Positions 17,983 through 27,771 of a DNA stretch of 64,000 nt are shown here, piece after piece (position 1 is the first letter of the stretch; the number at the start of each line of letters is the position of its first letter). The position numbers and the translations under genes were made by a program. Source of the DNA: Eubacterium uniforme (lineage in GTDB: Bacteria > Bacillota > Clostridia > Lachnospirales > Lachnospiraceae); NCBI RefSeq assembly GCF_900167115.1, contig NZ_FUXZ01000002.1:297128-361127 (forward strand), given 5' to 3'. The notes below the pieces were generated by a model. That model made no database searches. It saw only the letters and a program-made list of their open reading frames with translations, and was not told the DNA's origin.

Positions 17983-19437
17983 CTATTTTTTCTTGATAAT
18001 CTTACATTCAGCTTTTGTAGCTACATTTTCATAATTATTGCTTTTTTCGAAATAGTTAGTTTCTTCATCACCACTACCTTTAACAAATGTTGGATATGTT
18101 CTAGGTATACTACTATTTCCAAGCTCGTAATCTACGACTTTAATTCCAAATCCTTTTTCACTTCCAGAATTAACGATGTTTTTAAATGTATTACCAGTAC
18201 AATCTAATCTCTGTGAACCTCTTCCCATAATACCACATACATCGCCTTTGCCTCCTGATACTTTATCAAAAGTACAATTTGAAACTTTACAATTTGCCCA
18301 GTTAAGAGCATGAACTCCAAACTTCTTCATATTGTTAAAAGTACAATTTTCAACTGTAACATTATTATGATAAATCTGAGAATTTGCACTATTATTGTAG
18401 CTATAATAATGAGAGCCAACGCCAACATATAAGTTTTTAAACTTACAATTCTTAATTACTATTCCATCATTATTAGTCTTATCACATGCTGACCATGTCT
18501 TATCAAATTTTTCAGGTATATCTAAATTAATAGCCTCTCTTGAAAGATTAGATCCTTTCTGACCAGAGAATTTACAATTTAAAATATTAATATCTTTACC
18601 AGCATCAAGTTCAATAGAATGTGCTTCATTAATATTTTTAAATGAAATACCTGAAATTGAAATATTAGTACTATGAAAAATAGTTACGGCAACACCCTGA
18701 TGATAATAATTCATGTTAATCTCATTTTTGCCTTCACCAATAATTTTAACATTTTTAACACCATTATATTTTTTTGCCCAATTCTTTTTATTATATTTTG
18801 AAACAGGAACTAATTCAAATAATGTCTTACTAGCCTTAAACTTACTAGTATGTGTATTACTTGTTTTATTTATTTTAGCACCTTTTTTAAATATAATATT
18901 AACATTTGATGGTATACAAAGTACTGAAGTAATATTATATGTACCTTTCTTTACTATAAGTGTACCACCACCTAATTTTTCAAGCTTTTCAAGATGACTT
19001 CTAAATAAATACCAATCACGTGTATATTTATTTACATAAGCTGATGAATATTTTGAATATTTATTCTTTCCAACATCCATAAGCTTACTCTTCTTTGAGA
19101 TTGTATAGCAAGCTCTAACCTTAACTTTACAACTTAATGTTTCACTTCCATTAATAACCGCTTTAATTACTGCCTTACCTCTTTTCTTCGGAGTAACTAA
19201 ACCAGTTCCATCAACGTCACATACTTTTTTATTGCTAGTTTTCCATTCAATACTTCCTGATGCCCCATCAACATGTAATCTAAGAGTATCACCAACATTA
19301 ATTGTTGCTTTTGTCTGATTTAAACTAGCTGCACTAACTTCTTCTAATTTAAGAAAAATACTATTATTACTAAATCCACCTAAAATTAAAGTAATAATAA
19401 GAATTAAACTTATTATTTTTTTCTTAATCATCTTCAT
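17983..19437 (-). CDS. Secreted BIG2-domain plus right-handed beta-helix protein
   Basis: A 484-residue exported protein. A basic start (MKMIKKK) and hydrophobic core (IISLILIITLILGG) form a signal peptide, probably cleaved after VSAA. A bacterial Ig-like (BIG2) domain follows (ATINVGDTLRLHVDGASGSI, KAVIKAV). From about residue 145 to 460 are repeated beta-helix turns with Asn ladders (NVKIIGEG, NISISGISFKNI, INILNCKFSG, GIVIKNCKFKNL, NVTVENCTFNNM, CKVSNCTFDKV). This fold is used by pectate lyases and GH28-like enzymes; I cannot identify catalytic residues, so no activity is assigned. The frame is open to 19452, but GGGAGG seven bases before the ATG at 19437 decides that start. Confidence 0.8.
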   Translation of the reverse strand: MKMIKKKIISLILIITLILGGFSNNSIFLKLEEVSAASLNQTKATINVGDTLRLHVDGASGSIEWKTSNKKVCDVDGTGLVTPKKRGKAVIKAVINGSETLSCKVKVRACYTISKKSKLMDVGKNKYSKYSSAYVNKYTRDWYLFRSHLEKLEKLGGGTLIVKKGTYNITSVLCIPSNVNIIFKKGAKINKTSNTHTSKFKASKTLFELVPVSKYNKKNWAKKYNGVKNVKIIGEGKNEINMNYYHQGVAVTIFHSTNISISGISFKNINEAHSIELDAGKDINILNCKFSGQKGSNLSREAINLDIPEKFDKTWSACDKTNNDGIVIKNCKFKNLYVGVGSHYYSYNNSANSQIYHNNVTVENCTFNNMKKFGVHALNWANCKVSNCTFDKVSGGKGDVCGIMGRGSQRLDCTGNTFKNIVNSGSEKGFGIKVVDYELGNSSIPRTYPTFVKGSGDEETNYFEKSNNYENVATKAECKIIKKK

Positions 19438-19499
19438 ATTAATACCTCCCATATAGTAATAAAAATAGTTATTTTGTATTGTTTTAAATGATTACTATT

Positions 19500-20864
19500 T
19501 TATAAAAAAATGTACTTAAGAATAAACAAAACTGATAATACATACATAAGCGGTTTGACAGCTTTAGCCTTACCACCTACGATATGTACAAAGCAATATG
19601 ATATAATTCCTAATGCAATACCATCTGAAATACTATAAAAGAGCGGCATAGCAATTATGCATAAGTAAGCTGGAATTGCTTCTAAAAGATTACCATCTGA
19701 AAAATCAAGTTTTGTTACTGAACCAAACATCATAAATCCAACAAATATCAACGCTGGAGCAGTTGCACACGATGGTATTGTTGTAAATAATGGTGCAAAA
19801 AACATTGATAATAAGAATAAAAATCCAGTAATAACCGATGTAAGTCCTGTTCTACCTCCTGCAGCAACACCTGCGGATGATTCAACAAATGTTGTTGTTG
19901 TTGATGTACCAAGAACAGCACCTGATGCAGTTGCAACAGCATCTGCTAAAAGTGCTGGTCTAATTCTAGGAAGTTTTCCATCTTTATCAAGATAACCAGC
20001 TTTTGAACTTACACCAATTAAAGTTCCAAGTGTATCAAATACATCAACAAATAAAAATGCACAAATAACAACTAAAAAGTTAACAAAACTCTTACCTGAC
20101 ATATCCGCCTTAAAGCACTGACCAAAAGTCTTTCCAAGAGGCGAAAAATCAAATGAAACAATTTTTGATGGAATAACTGAATAAAAACCACTCTCTGGAT
20201 TTGGAACATATAGATTTAAACCTTCACAAACCATTGCCAAAATCCAAGTTGAAATAATTCCAATAAGAATTGATCCGCTAACCTTCTTAATATATAATGT
20301 TATGATTATTAATAATCCAATAAGTGCAAGTAATGCTGTTATACCTGATGTCTTAAAATTTTCAGTAAAATCAGTCATTGTAACTAATGTTGCTGAATCT
20401 ACTACAATACCTGAATTTTGTAAACCAATAAATGCAATAAACAATCCAATACCTACAGATACTGCAGATTTAAGCGTTGTTGGAATTGCATTAAATATTG
20501 CTTCTCTAGCATTTGTTATTGATAATGCTATAAAAATTAATCCCTCACAAAATACTGCAAGTAAAGCAATTTGCCATGAATATCCCATCTCACCACAAAC
20601 TGTATAAGCAAAATAAGCATTAAGTCCTAATCCAGCTGATAACGCGAATGGATAATTTGCTAAAAGAGCCATACAAATTGTACCAATAAATGAAGCTATA
20701 CAAGTTGCTAATAATATCGCTGTTTTATCCATACCTGATGCACTTAAAATATCAGGATTAACGGCTAAAATATATGCCATTGTCATAAATGTTGTGATTC
20801 CAGCCATAACTTCAACTGAAACAGTAGTATTATTCTCTTTTAATTTAAACAATTTTTCTAACAT
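19500..20864 (-). CDS. NCS2-family purine permease (AzgA/PbuG-like)
   Basis: A 454-residue transporter with about 12-14 membrane helices. The N-terminus LFKLKENNTTVSVEVMAGIT and TFMTMAYILAVNPDILSASG, the segments LGLNAYFAYTVCGEMGYSW and VDVFDTLGTLIGVSSKAG, and GTSTTTTFVESSAGVAAGGR are diagnostic of the AzgA-like branch, which imports hypoxanthine, guanine and adenine by proton symport. Substrate choice cannot be read from sequence. No purine riboswitch lies upstream: only 15 bases separate it from the cardiolipin synthase gene, so it is likely cotranscribed with it. Confidence 0.92.
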   Translation of the reverse strand: MLEKLFKLKENNTTVSVEVMAGITTFMTMAYILAVNPDILSASGMDKTAILLATCIASFIGTICMALLANYPFALSAGLGLNAYFAYTVCGEMGYSWQIALLAVFCEGLIFIALSITNAREAIFNAIPTTLKSAVSVGIGLFIAFIGLQNSGIVVDSATLVTMTDFTENFKTSGITALLALIGLLIIITLYIKKVSGSILIGIISTWILAMVCEGLNLYVPNPESGFYSVIPSKIVSFDFSPLGKTFGQCFKADMSGKSFVNFLVVICAFLFVDVFDTLGTLIGVSSKAGYLDKDGKLPRIRPALLADAVATASGAVLGTSTTTTFVESSAGVAAGGRTGLTSVITGFLFLLSMFFAPLFTTIPSCATAPALIFVGFMMFGSVTKLDFSDGNLLEAIPAYLCIIAMPLFYSISDGIALGIISYCFVHIVGGKAKAVKPLMYVLSVLFILKYIFL

Positions 20865-20879
20865 AATTACTCCAATCCG

Positions 20880-22430
20880 TTACATAAGTGGTGCTAATAA
20901 TTTTAAAAACGCACCAAGTATTTTATAATATAATTTTCTATTTTTACATTCTTCTTTAGTAACTAAATGTGACTTTTCAATCGAATATTCAAAATCATCT
21001 TTACACTTAAATATCTCATCACTTCCATAAACAAGAGCTGCACATTCGAAGCTTAAATATAAACTACGATAATCAAAATTAATAGAACCGACAATGAATT
21101 CTTTATCATCACATATAATCATTTTTGAATGTACAAATCCAGGAGTATATTCATATATTTTAACTCCTGCATTAATAAGTTTAGGATAATACGTTCTTGC
21201 CAAACAATAAGCATATTTTTTATCCGGTGTACCCGGCATTAAAATAACTACTTTTACACCTCTTTGAGCAGCGTTTCTAATTGCTCTTTCCATTACATAA
21301 TCAAGAACAAGGTACGGAGTCATAATATAAATATAATTTGTTGCACTATTTATCAAATTTATATAGACATTAGCTCCAACATATTCTTTATCTAAAGGAC
21401 TATCCGTATATCCACAAACGTAAGAATTGTTTACTTGTAACTCATTACTATGTTTTTTGCAATAATAATCAAAATTATCAATCTCTTTTTCATCTAGATT
21501 CCATAACTGCAAAAACATATGAGTAAAGCTTGAAACAGCATCACCCTTTATTCTTATACCATTATCTTTCCAGTATCCAAATCGCTTTTTTCTGTTGATA
21601 TATTCATCTGCCATGTTAATACCACCTGTATAAGCAACCTTACCATCAATAACAATTATCTTCCTATGATCTCTATTATTCTGTTGCGTAGTAAGAAGTG
21701 GTTTTAATGGAGCAAATATCTTTGTTTTAATTCCTAGTTCTCTTAAAAATTTTGGGTATCCGTAAGGTAAATAAAACAATGAACATAATCCATCATACAT
21801 AACCCTTACTTCAACACCTTCTTCAACTTTTTTTGTTAATATTTCAAGCATCTGATCCCACATAAATCCTTCAGAAACAATGAAATACTCTAAAAAAATA
21901 AATTCTTTAGCTTTTTTTAGATCCTCCAATAAATCAGGTAATAATTCTTCTCCACATCTAAAATATGTTACTACAGAATTATCATATATTGGATATTTAG
22001 CATGTTTAGATAAATAATATACATTAGTAGCAAATAACTTATCTCTTTCTTCTATTTCCTTAAACAATTCTGGATTTTGTACTAATTTATCTTCTGTCTT
22101 TTTTACAATATAATTAATTTTTCTATTAATGACTCTAGACCCTGATTGTGTCTTCATAAATAAATATAATAACACACCAAAAATTGGCAATACCATCATT
22201 GGATAAATCCATGCCATTTTAAAATCTGGTAGTTCATCTAAATTATATATGTATATAACAAGAAATACTGAAAATATATTAGTAATTCCATATACAGTGA
22301 GAATAGAAGTATTGATAAAACTTGAAAAAACTAATATTAAAAATATTTGTAAAAAAAGCATTGCTATAAGAGTAACAGATCTACTAAAAATTACTCTAAA
22401 AAAGCCTTCTTTACCTCTTTTCATTCGCAT
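20880..22430 (-). CDS. cls: Cardiolipin synthase (phospholipase D family)
   Basis: A 516-residue membrane enzyme that joins two phosphatidylglycerols into cardiolipin and glycerol. Three hydrophobic segments occupy about residues 15-85. The catalytic domain has two HKD motifs: HRKIIVIDGKVAYTGGIN in the middle and HSKMIICDDKEFIVGSIN near the C-terminus. The ATG at 22430 has GGTGGG nine bases upstream. It starts 47 bases downstream of gpsA and is followed by the purine permease, so phospholipid genes gpsA, plsY and cls run in one direction together. Confidence 0.93.
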   Translation of the reverse strand: MRMKRGKEGFFRVIFSRSVTLIAMLFLQIFLILVFSSFINTSILTVYGITNIFSVFLVIYIYNLDELPDFKMAWIYPMMVLPIFGVLLYLFMKTQSGSRVINRKINYIVKKTEDKLVQNPELFKEIEERDKLFATNVYYLSKHAKYPIYDNSVVTYFRCGEELLPDLLEDLKKAKEFIFLEYFIVSEGFMWDQMLEILTKKVEEGVEVRVMYDGLCSLFYLPYGYPKFLRELGIKTKIFAPLKPLLTTQQNNRDHRKIIVIDGKVAYTGGINMADEYINRKKRFGYWKDNGIRIKGDAVSSFTHMFLQLWNLDEKEIDNFDYYCKKHSNELQVNNSYVCGYTDSPLDKEYVGANVYINLINSATNYIYIMTPYLVLDYVMERAIRNAAQRGVKVVILMPGTPDKKYAYCLARTYYPKLINAGVKIYEYTPGFVHSKMIICDDKEFIVGSINFDYRSLYLSFECAALVYGSDEIFKCKDDFEYSIEKSHLVTKEECKNRKLYYKILGAFLKLLAPLM

Positions 22431-22477
22431 AAAAACTGTCCCACCTAAAATACAATATATTAACCCCTAAATAAAAA

Positions 22478-23494
22478 TTATTTATTCCATACAAGTTCTG
22501 GATGTTCTGCAATATTCTGTCTTAGCATAAGATCCTGAACAGCATTCTCAACTGGTAAATCCTCAAATAAAATCTTATTAACTTCCTCTATGATTGGCAT
22601 TTCAATTTTATATTTATTCGCTAGTTCTAAAGCGGCCTTAGCTGAAACAGCACCTTCAACAACCATGTTTACTTCTCTAACCGCTTCATCTAATGTATAT
22701 CCCTGTCCAATTAAAATACCAGCTCTTCTATTTCTAGAATGCATACTTGCACATGTAACAATCAAATCACCAATACCAGATAATCCAGCAAATGTACTTA
22801 CATTCGCCCCCATAGCTAAACCTAGTCGAGTAATTTCTTTAATACCTCTTGTAATAAGAGCAGCTTTAGTATTATCACCATATCCAAGTCCATCAGCCAT
22901 ACCCGCTGCAAGTGCAATTACATTTTTAAGAGCACCACAAAGTTCAATTCCAACCATATCTGGACTTACATAAGTTCTAAAGTACTGTGAAGCAAATACA
23001 TCCTGAATGTATTTCGCTGTTTTTTCACTTTTTGCACCAACAACACATGTTGTAGGCATAAGTTTTCCAACTTCTTCAGCATGAGTTGGACCAGATAAAA
23101 CGCATACATCACTACCTGGTACTTCTTCCTCAATTACATCAGTTAAAAACATTAATGTACCATCTTCAATGCCCTTTGCAACATTAAGAATAATCTGTCC
23201 ATCTTTAACTTTCCCATTAAGTAATTTAGAAGTACTTCTAATAAATTTAGATGCAACTGCTAATACAATAATATCTGGATCATTCTGCAAACTTTCATCC
23301 AAGTCACCAGTTACTTTTATTTTTTCAGAAATCACAATACCTGGTAAACTAATTTTATTCTCTCTATGTCTTTTTAATGATTTAACTTCAGTGCTTACAG
23401 CGGACCACATAGTAACATCATGTCCATTGTTATCAAGTAAAACTGCTATACCAATAGCCCATCCACCTGCACCAAGGATTGTAACCTTAGCCAT
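22478..23494 (-). CDS. gpsA: Glycerol-3-phosphate dehydrogenase [NAD(P)+]
   Basis: A 338-residue soluble enzyme that makes sn-glycerol-3-phosphate from dihydroxyacetone phosphate for phospholipid synthesis. The Rossmann motif is VTILGAGGWAIGIAVLLDNN; other marks are VLSGPTHAEEV, ELCGALKNVIALAAGMADGL with the catalytic lysine, and GLSGIGDLIVTCASMHSRNR. The usual GxWGTA reads GWAIGIA here. It lies two bases beyond plsY, which uses its product. Confidence 0.96.
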   Translation of the reverse strand: MAKVTILGAGGWAIGIAVLLDNNGHDVTMWSAVSTEVKSLKRHRENKISLPGIVISEKIKVTGDLDESLQNDPDIIVLAVASKFIRSTSKLLNGKVKDGQIILNVAKGIEDGTLMFLTDVIEEEVPGSDVCVLSGPTHAEEVGKLMPTTCVVGAKSEKTAKYIQDVFASQYFRTYVSPDMVGIELCGALKNVIALAAGMADGLGYGDNTKAALITRGIKEITRLGLAMGANVSTFAGLSGIGDLIVTCASMHSRNRRAGILIGQGYTLDEAVREVNMVVEGAVSAKAALELANKYKIEMPIIEEVNKILFEDLPVENAVQDLMLRQNIAEHPELVWNK

Positions 23495-23496
23495 TC

Positions 23497-24159
23497 TTAT
23501 GCCTCCTTAACTCCAAGCTTACGCTCAGTACCATTTAATAATCTTTTTATATTTTCTCTATGTCTAATTAAAACAAATATAATGAAAATCATTATTAAAA
23601 TATATGCTTCAATTTGATTTTCCTTATGTGTTGGCCAATGATTAACCGGATGATTTGTCTGATTAAAAACAAATGTTGAAATAATTAACGATGTAACTGC
23701 AACAATTGATCCTAATGATACATATCTAGTAATTAATGACAAACAGAAAAACAAAACAAATCCAATTAATGTAACTCTAGCATCACCAAGAGCTATAATA
23801 ACGCCTCCTGTAGCTGCAACACCCTTTCCACCTTTAAAATTCATGTAGAATGGGAAATTATGTCCAAGTACAACACCAAGACCTGCATATAAAACATATA
23901 TATACAACATCTTACTATCTGAATGGAATAATAATTTAATAAACGCACTACATACAACAGCCTTAAAAACATCACCTATAAATGTTATAAGTCCAGCTTT
24001 TTTACCTAATACTCTTAAAGCATTTGTTGTACCAGAATTACCACTACCATGCTTTCTAATATCTATGCCATGCATTTTTCCATAGATAAATGCTGTCTGA
24101 AATAATCCAAAACCATATCCTATTATCACGCAAACTATTCTAGCAAATATTCTATACAT
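23497..24159 (-). CDS. plsY: Glycerol-3-phosphate acyltransferase PlsY
   Basis: A 220-residue protein with about five to six membrane helices that transfers the acyl group from acyl-phosphate to glycerol-3-phosphate. The conserved motifs are GKMHGIDIRKHGSGNSGTTN, LGHNFPFYMNFKGGKGVAAT and IRHRENIKRLLNGTE. Its substrate donor is made by PlsX (39982-40989) and its acceptor by GpsA, encoded immediately downstream. It is 3 bases from der. Confidence 0.96.
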   Translation of the reverse strand: MYRIFARIVCVIIGYGFGLFQTAFIYGKMHGIDIRKHGSGNSGTTNALRVLGKKAGLITFIGDVFKAVVCSAFIKLLFHSDSKMLYIYVLYAGLGVVLGHNFPFYMNFKGGKGVAATGGVIIALGDARVTLIGFVLFFCLSLITRYVSLGSIVAVTSLIISTFVFNQTNHPVNHWPTHKENQIEAYILIMIFIIFVLIRHRENIKRLLNGTERKLGVKEA

Positions 24160-24162
24160 AAT

Positions 24163-25485
24163 TTAAGATTCCTTTCTTTCTCTAATGATAAATTTAAGTG
24201 GAGTACCCTTAAATCCAAAAGTATCCCTAATCTTATTTTCAATATATCTTGTATATGAAAAATGCATAAGCTGTTTATCATTAACAAAAATAACAAATGT
24301 AGGTGGCTTAATAGCAACCTGTGTAATATAGAATAATTTAAGTCTCTTACCCTTATCAGTAGGCGGCTGCTGTAATGCAACTGCCTCTGACATGATTTCA
24401 TTAAGAACACCAGTACCAACACGCATAGACTGTGTTTCAATAACCATGTCGATAACATCAAAGAGTTTATTGATTCTCTGGCCAGTTTTCGCTGAAATAA
24501 ATATAATTTCAGCATAAGGCATAAATGATAATACATCTCTAATATCTCTTGTGTGCTCATAGATTGTTTTATCATTCTTTTCAATGGCATCCCACTTGTT
24601 TACACAAATAACAATACCCTTGCCTCTGTCATGTGCTATACCAGCAATTTTAGCATCCTGTTCAGTAACACCCTCTGTTGCATCAATAACAATAACAACA
24701 ATATCGGCTCTTTCAACCGCACTAACAGCTCTAATGATACTAAATCTTTCAATTTCTTCCTTAATCTTCGACTTTCTACGAAGACCAGCTGTATCTATGA
24801 AAATATATTCCTTTTCATCATGAGTAACTAAAGTATCAATTGCATCTCTAGTGGTACCTGCAATATCAGATACAATAACTCTGTTTTCGCCAAGTAATTT
24901 GTTTACAAGTGATGACTTACCAACATTAGGTTTACCAACAATTGCAATCTTTGGAGTTTCATCATCTTCTTCCTCACCATCAGATTCAGGGAAGTATTCA
25001 CAAACCACATCAAGCAAATCACCTATGCCTAATCTACTTGCAGCAGAAATTGGATGTGGATCACCAATTCCAAGATTATAAAACTCATACATATCCAAAA
25101 TATCTTTTTGAAAATTATCAACCTTATTTACAGCTAAAACTATAGGCTTCTTGCTCTTTCTAAGCATATCACAAACCTTACTATCACTATCAACAAGGCC
25201 TTGTTTAACATCAGTAATAAAAATAATTACATCAGCTGTATCTATGGCTATCTGAGCCTGATCTCTCATCTGTGAAAGAATAACATCATTAGATTCTGGC
25301 TCAATACCACCTGTATCAATAAGAGTAAATGATTTATCAAGCCAAGTTGCATCGGCATAAATCCTATCTCTTGTAACACCTGGTGTGTCCTTAACTATTG
25401 AAATTTTTTCTCCTGCTAAAACGTTAAAAAGTGTTGATTTACCTACATTAGGTCTACCAACAATTGCAACTACCTGCTTTCTCAT
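24163..25485 (-). CDS. der: Ribosome biogenesis GTPase Der (EngA)
   Basis: A 440-residue protein with two tandem GTPase domains (P-loops [16 protein letters not shown] near residue 8 and [16 protein letters not shown] near residue 185, each with DTPG/DTAG and NKxD motifs) and a C-terminal KH-like domain. Der acts in late 50S assembly. It is the first gene of a der-plsY-gpsA-cls(-permease) run with a promoter at 25532-25560. Confidence 0.97.
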   Translation of the reverse strand: MRKQVVAIVGRPNVGKSTLFNVLAGEKISIVKDTPGVTRDRIYADATWLDKSFTLIDTGGIEPESNDVILSQMRDQAQIAIDTADVIIFITDVKQGLVDSDSKVCDMLRKSKKPIVLAVNKVDNFQKDILDMYEFYNLGIGDPHPISAASRLGIGDLLDVVCEYFPESDGEEEDDETPKIAIVGKPNVGKSSLVNKLLGENRVIVSDIAGTTRDAIDTLVTHDEKEYIFIDTAGLRRKSKIKEEIERFSIIRAVSAVERADIVVIVIDATEGVTEQDAKIAGIAHDRGKGIVICVNKWDAIEKNDKTIYEHTRDIRDVLSFMPYAEIIFISAKTGQRINKLFDVIDMVIETQSMRVGTGVLNEIMSEAVALQQPPTDKGKRLKLFYITQVAIKPPTFVIFVNDKQLMHFSYTRYIENKIRDTFGFKGTPLKFIIRERKES

Positions 25486-25531
25486 CTTAACTCCAATCTA
25501 TTCTTTATTTTCTCGCGAAATATCCCATTTA

Positions 25532-25560
25532 ATTTTACTACATTTATGTGTTTTTGTAAA
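25532..25560 (-). promoter_or_regulatory. Promoter of the der-plsY-gpsA operon
   Basis: Minus strand: TTTACA (25555-25560), 17-base spacer, TAAAAT (25532-25537). It lies in the 133-base gap between pgeF and der, which otherwise shows only A/T-rich sequence. Confidence 0.6.
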
Positions 25561-25618
25561 TCTCATAACTATATATGGTATAACGTAAATATGTTTTTCT
25601 TATATATTCTGTTATGAA

Positions 25619-26539
25619 TTAATCTTTAATGGTTAGGAAAGCTGCAAGATTACCTCTTTTACCCATACTTGCCCTATGAGAATATAGAAAATCCGGATTA
25701 TGACAGGTACAAATATCCGTAACACTTATGTTTGATTCTTTTATTCCAGCATCAAGTAAAACCCTTTTATTAGCTTCCCATAAATTCAATTGATACTTAC
25801 CGTTTCCTTTATCAATAAGAATTTTATCTCCATTAAAAATTCTATTATTTAAATTACTATCATTCTTTATTACATTTAACTTATCATCACTGATAACAGG
25901 AATATCTCTCAAATCAAATTCTTTTATAAATTCATCAGCAACATCCTTACTAACCTCATAACACTCCATACATATGGACGGACCGATGGCACATATTACA
26001 TCACTAGGATTTGTTCCAAATTCTTCAGCCATCTTTAAAAGCGTAGCCTTCCCCATTCTATTAACTGTTCCACGCCAGCCAGAATGTGAAAGTCCAATTG
26101 CTTTATTCACCGGATCAATAAAATAAAGCGGAACGCAGTCTGCATAGAAAGTTGCAAGTACCAAGCCTTTTTCGTTAGTTACTAAACCATCAATGTCTTC
26201 AAACCTTTCCTTACCATGCATTCCTCTTCCCGCATCATCTAGATAAACTCTTTTAACATTAGTAGTATGTGTTTGATTTGACATTATTATTTTTCCCATG
26301 TCAAATCCAACAGCATCACTTATAAGCTCATAATTTTTATATACGTTCTCATCTTCATCACCACGAGTGAAACTTAAATTCATGCTATATAAATGTTCCT
26401 TGCTAACACCACCAAGCCTTGTTGTGAAAGCATTTGCTATAAAATCTATCTCATCAAGATTCTTAAATGTTATATAAGGAACATCACCTTTTTGCCTTAT
26501 TTCTGTCGTATTCTTACCTGTTTTAAATATATTTAACAT
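25619..26539 (-). CDS. pgeF: Peptidoglycan editing factor PgeF / purine nucleoside phosphorylase (YlmD, LACC1-like)
   Basis: A 306-residue protein of the YlmD/YfiH multicopper-like family, whose members have purine nucleosidase or phosphorylase activity and in E. coli an editing role in cell-wall synthesis. Metal-site motifs are LSHSGWRGTVNRMGKATL, AIGPSICMECYEVS and TDICTCHNPDFLYSHRA. The frame is open to 26560, overlapping yraN, but the ATG at 26539 has GGTGGGA eight bases upstream and clears the yraN stop, so I prefer it. It is the last gene of the rbgA-rnhB-yraN-pgeF run. Confidence 0.9.
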   Translation of the reverse strand: MLNIFKTGKNTTEIRQKGDVPYITFKNLDEIDFIANAFTTRLGGVSKEHLYSMNLSFTRGDEDENVYKNYELISDAVGFDMGKIIMSNQTHTTNVKRVYLDDAGRGMHGKERFEDIDGLVTNEKGLVLATFYADCVPLYFIDPVNKAIGLSHSGWRGTVNRMGKATLLKMAEEFGTNPSDVICAIGPSICMECYEVSKDVADEFIKEFDLRDIPVISDDKLNVIKNDSNLNNRIFNGDKILIDKGNGKYQLNLWEANKRVLLDAGIKESNISVTDICTCHNPDFLYSHRASMGKRGNLAAFLTIKD

Positions 26540-26540
26540 A

Positions 26541-26891
26541 TTACATCCCACCAAATGCATTCTTAATCAATTTAACGTCATCACCCATAATTGCAATTGC
26601 ATCAAACCTAATAGGAATATTTTCTGAATAACCCTTATGTTTTAAATAAGTTCTCGCAACATTAATTATGGTTTTAACCTTACTTTTAGTAATTGCTTCA
26701 AGAGGATTTCCATGAATTCCATTAGTCCTATACTTAACCTCAATAAAGCATAAATACTTTCCATCTTTAGCAATAATATCAATCTCGCCTATGCGACACC
26801 TGTAATTAAACTCAATGATTTTATAACCATTTTTAGTTAAGATATCAGCAGCAATTTTTTCATAAACCGTCCCAATAAACCTTTTATTCAT
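26541..26891 (-). CDS. yraN: UPF0102 family protein YraN (endonuclease-like fold)
   Basis: A 116-residue protein with the restriction-endonuclease-like core CRIGEIDIIAKDGKYLCFIE followed by VKYR, the E-x-D-(x)n-EVK pattern of the UPF0102 family. The family often lies beside rnhB, as here. No verified function is known; a nuclease role is inferred from the fold. GGAG precedes the ATG. Confidence 0.9.
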   Translation of the reverse strand: MNKRFIGTVYEKIAADILTKNGYKIIEFNYRCRIGEIDIIAKDGKYLCFIEVKYRTNGIHGNPLEAITKSKVKTIINVARTYLKHKGYSENIPIRFDAIAIMGDDVKLIKNAFGGM

Positions 26892-26909
26892 ATATACTCC
26901 AAAAATTAT

Positions 26910-26984
26910 ATTCAGGAGAGCCCTCTGCGGCTTTGAGCGTAGTCAAAGATTATCTTTAGATAATCTTCCTCTCTTCTCCTGAAT
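26910..26984. repeat. 75-base multi-hairpin inverted-repeat element between rnhB and yraN
   Basis: Outer arms ATTCAGGAGA (26910-26919) and TCTCCTGAAT (26975-26984) are perfect complements. They enclose CTTTGA/TCAAAG (26931-26936 with 26943-26948) and AGATTATC/GATAATCT (26947-26954 with 26959-26966), plus a weak AGCC/GGCT pair. The element begins directly after the rnhB stop codon and would fold as a branched structure in the rnhB-yraN transcript. No long T tract follows it, so it does not look like a simple terminator. Confidence 0.7.
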
Positions 26985-27749
26985 TTATACATAACTATGT
27001 GTAAAGCTTCTTCTATGAATCTCACATAATCCATACTTCTTAATCGCCTCAATATGAGCCGCTGTACCATACCCCTTATTCTTAGCAAATTCGTACTGAG
27101 GATACTTTTCATCATATTCTTCCATTAAGTGATCCCTATAAACCTTGGCAACAATACTTGCTGCCGCAATTGATTTGCACTTAGCATCACCTTTTATAAT
27201 CGAAACCTGTTTAATATCAACTTCAGGTATTTTTACAGCATCATTAAGTAAAAGACTTGGCTTAACCTTAAGCTTTTCAATTGCAATTCTCATAGCCTCA
27301 TAAGTAGCTCTTAATATATCTGTTTCATCAATTCTCCACGCACTAACAACGCCAACCTGAGCATCAATTGCATTCTCAAGAATAATTTTATTTAGTTCCT
27401 CTCTCTTTGCTTCAGAAAGTTTCTTTGAATCGTTAATATACATAATATCAAAGCCTTTAGGTAGTATAACCGCGCCTGCTACAACTGGTCCAGCAAATGG
27501 CCCTCTACCAACCTCATCAATACCACATATATATTCAAAATTATCATAAGTATTTTCAAAATAATTCATGATTTCAAGGCGCTTTAATTCCTTGTTGTAA
27601 TCATCAATTCTTTTATTAGCTCTTTTTATGATATTTACAACACCACTTCTTTCATCATCCTTGAAATTCTGAATCAATTCACCTAAATTATTAACATCTG
27701 TTTCATCAAATATTTTCTTTATTTCACTAATTGGTAACTTTTCACTCAT
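26985..27749 (-). CDS. rnhB: Ribonuclease HII
   Basis: A 254-residue enzyme that removes ribonucleotides from DNA and RNA from RNA-DNA hybrids. After an N-terminal helical extension of about 75 residues, as in Bacillus RnhB, the catalytic core starts ICGIDEVGRGPFAGPVVAGA with the first acidic residues. The lysine-rich SIIKGDAKCKSIAAASIVAK and the C-terminal KNKGYGTAAHIEAIKKYGLC are also conserved. Its stop codon abuts the hairpin element at 26910-26984. Confidence 0.95.
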   Translation of the reverse strand: MSEKLPISEIKKIFDETDVNNLGELIQNFKDDERSGVVNIIKRANKRIDDYNKELKRLEIMNYFENTYDNFEYICGIDEVGRGPFAGPVVAGAVILPKGFDIMYINDSKKLSEAKREELNKIILENAIDAQVGVVSAWRIDETDILRATYEAMRIAIEKLKVKPSLLLNDAVKIPEVDIKQVSIIKGDAKCKSIAAASIVAKVYRDHLMEEYDEKYPQYEFAKNKGYGTAAHIEAIKKYGLCEIHRRSFTHSYV

Positions 27750-27771
27750 ATTTAACCTTACCTTAAATATA

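Noticed and set aside
20865..20879. A purine riboswitch in front of the NCS2 permease
   Set aside because: Only 15 bases separate it from the upstream gene, too few for the aptamer.
24135..24590. A 151-codon minus-strand frame overlapping der and plsY
   Set aside because: It is in the wrong frame of der, with a Leu/Arg-rich shadow composition and no family resemblance.
26910..26984. A tRNA or tRNA-like gene, because of the branched fold
   Set aside because: It lacks the T-loop and acceptor-stem consensus, and the arm sizes do not fit a tRNA.
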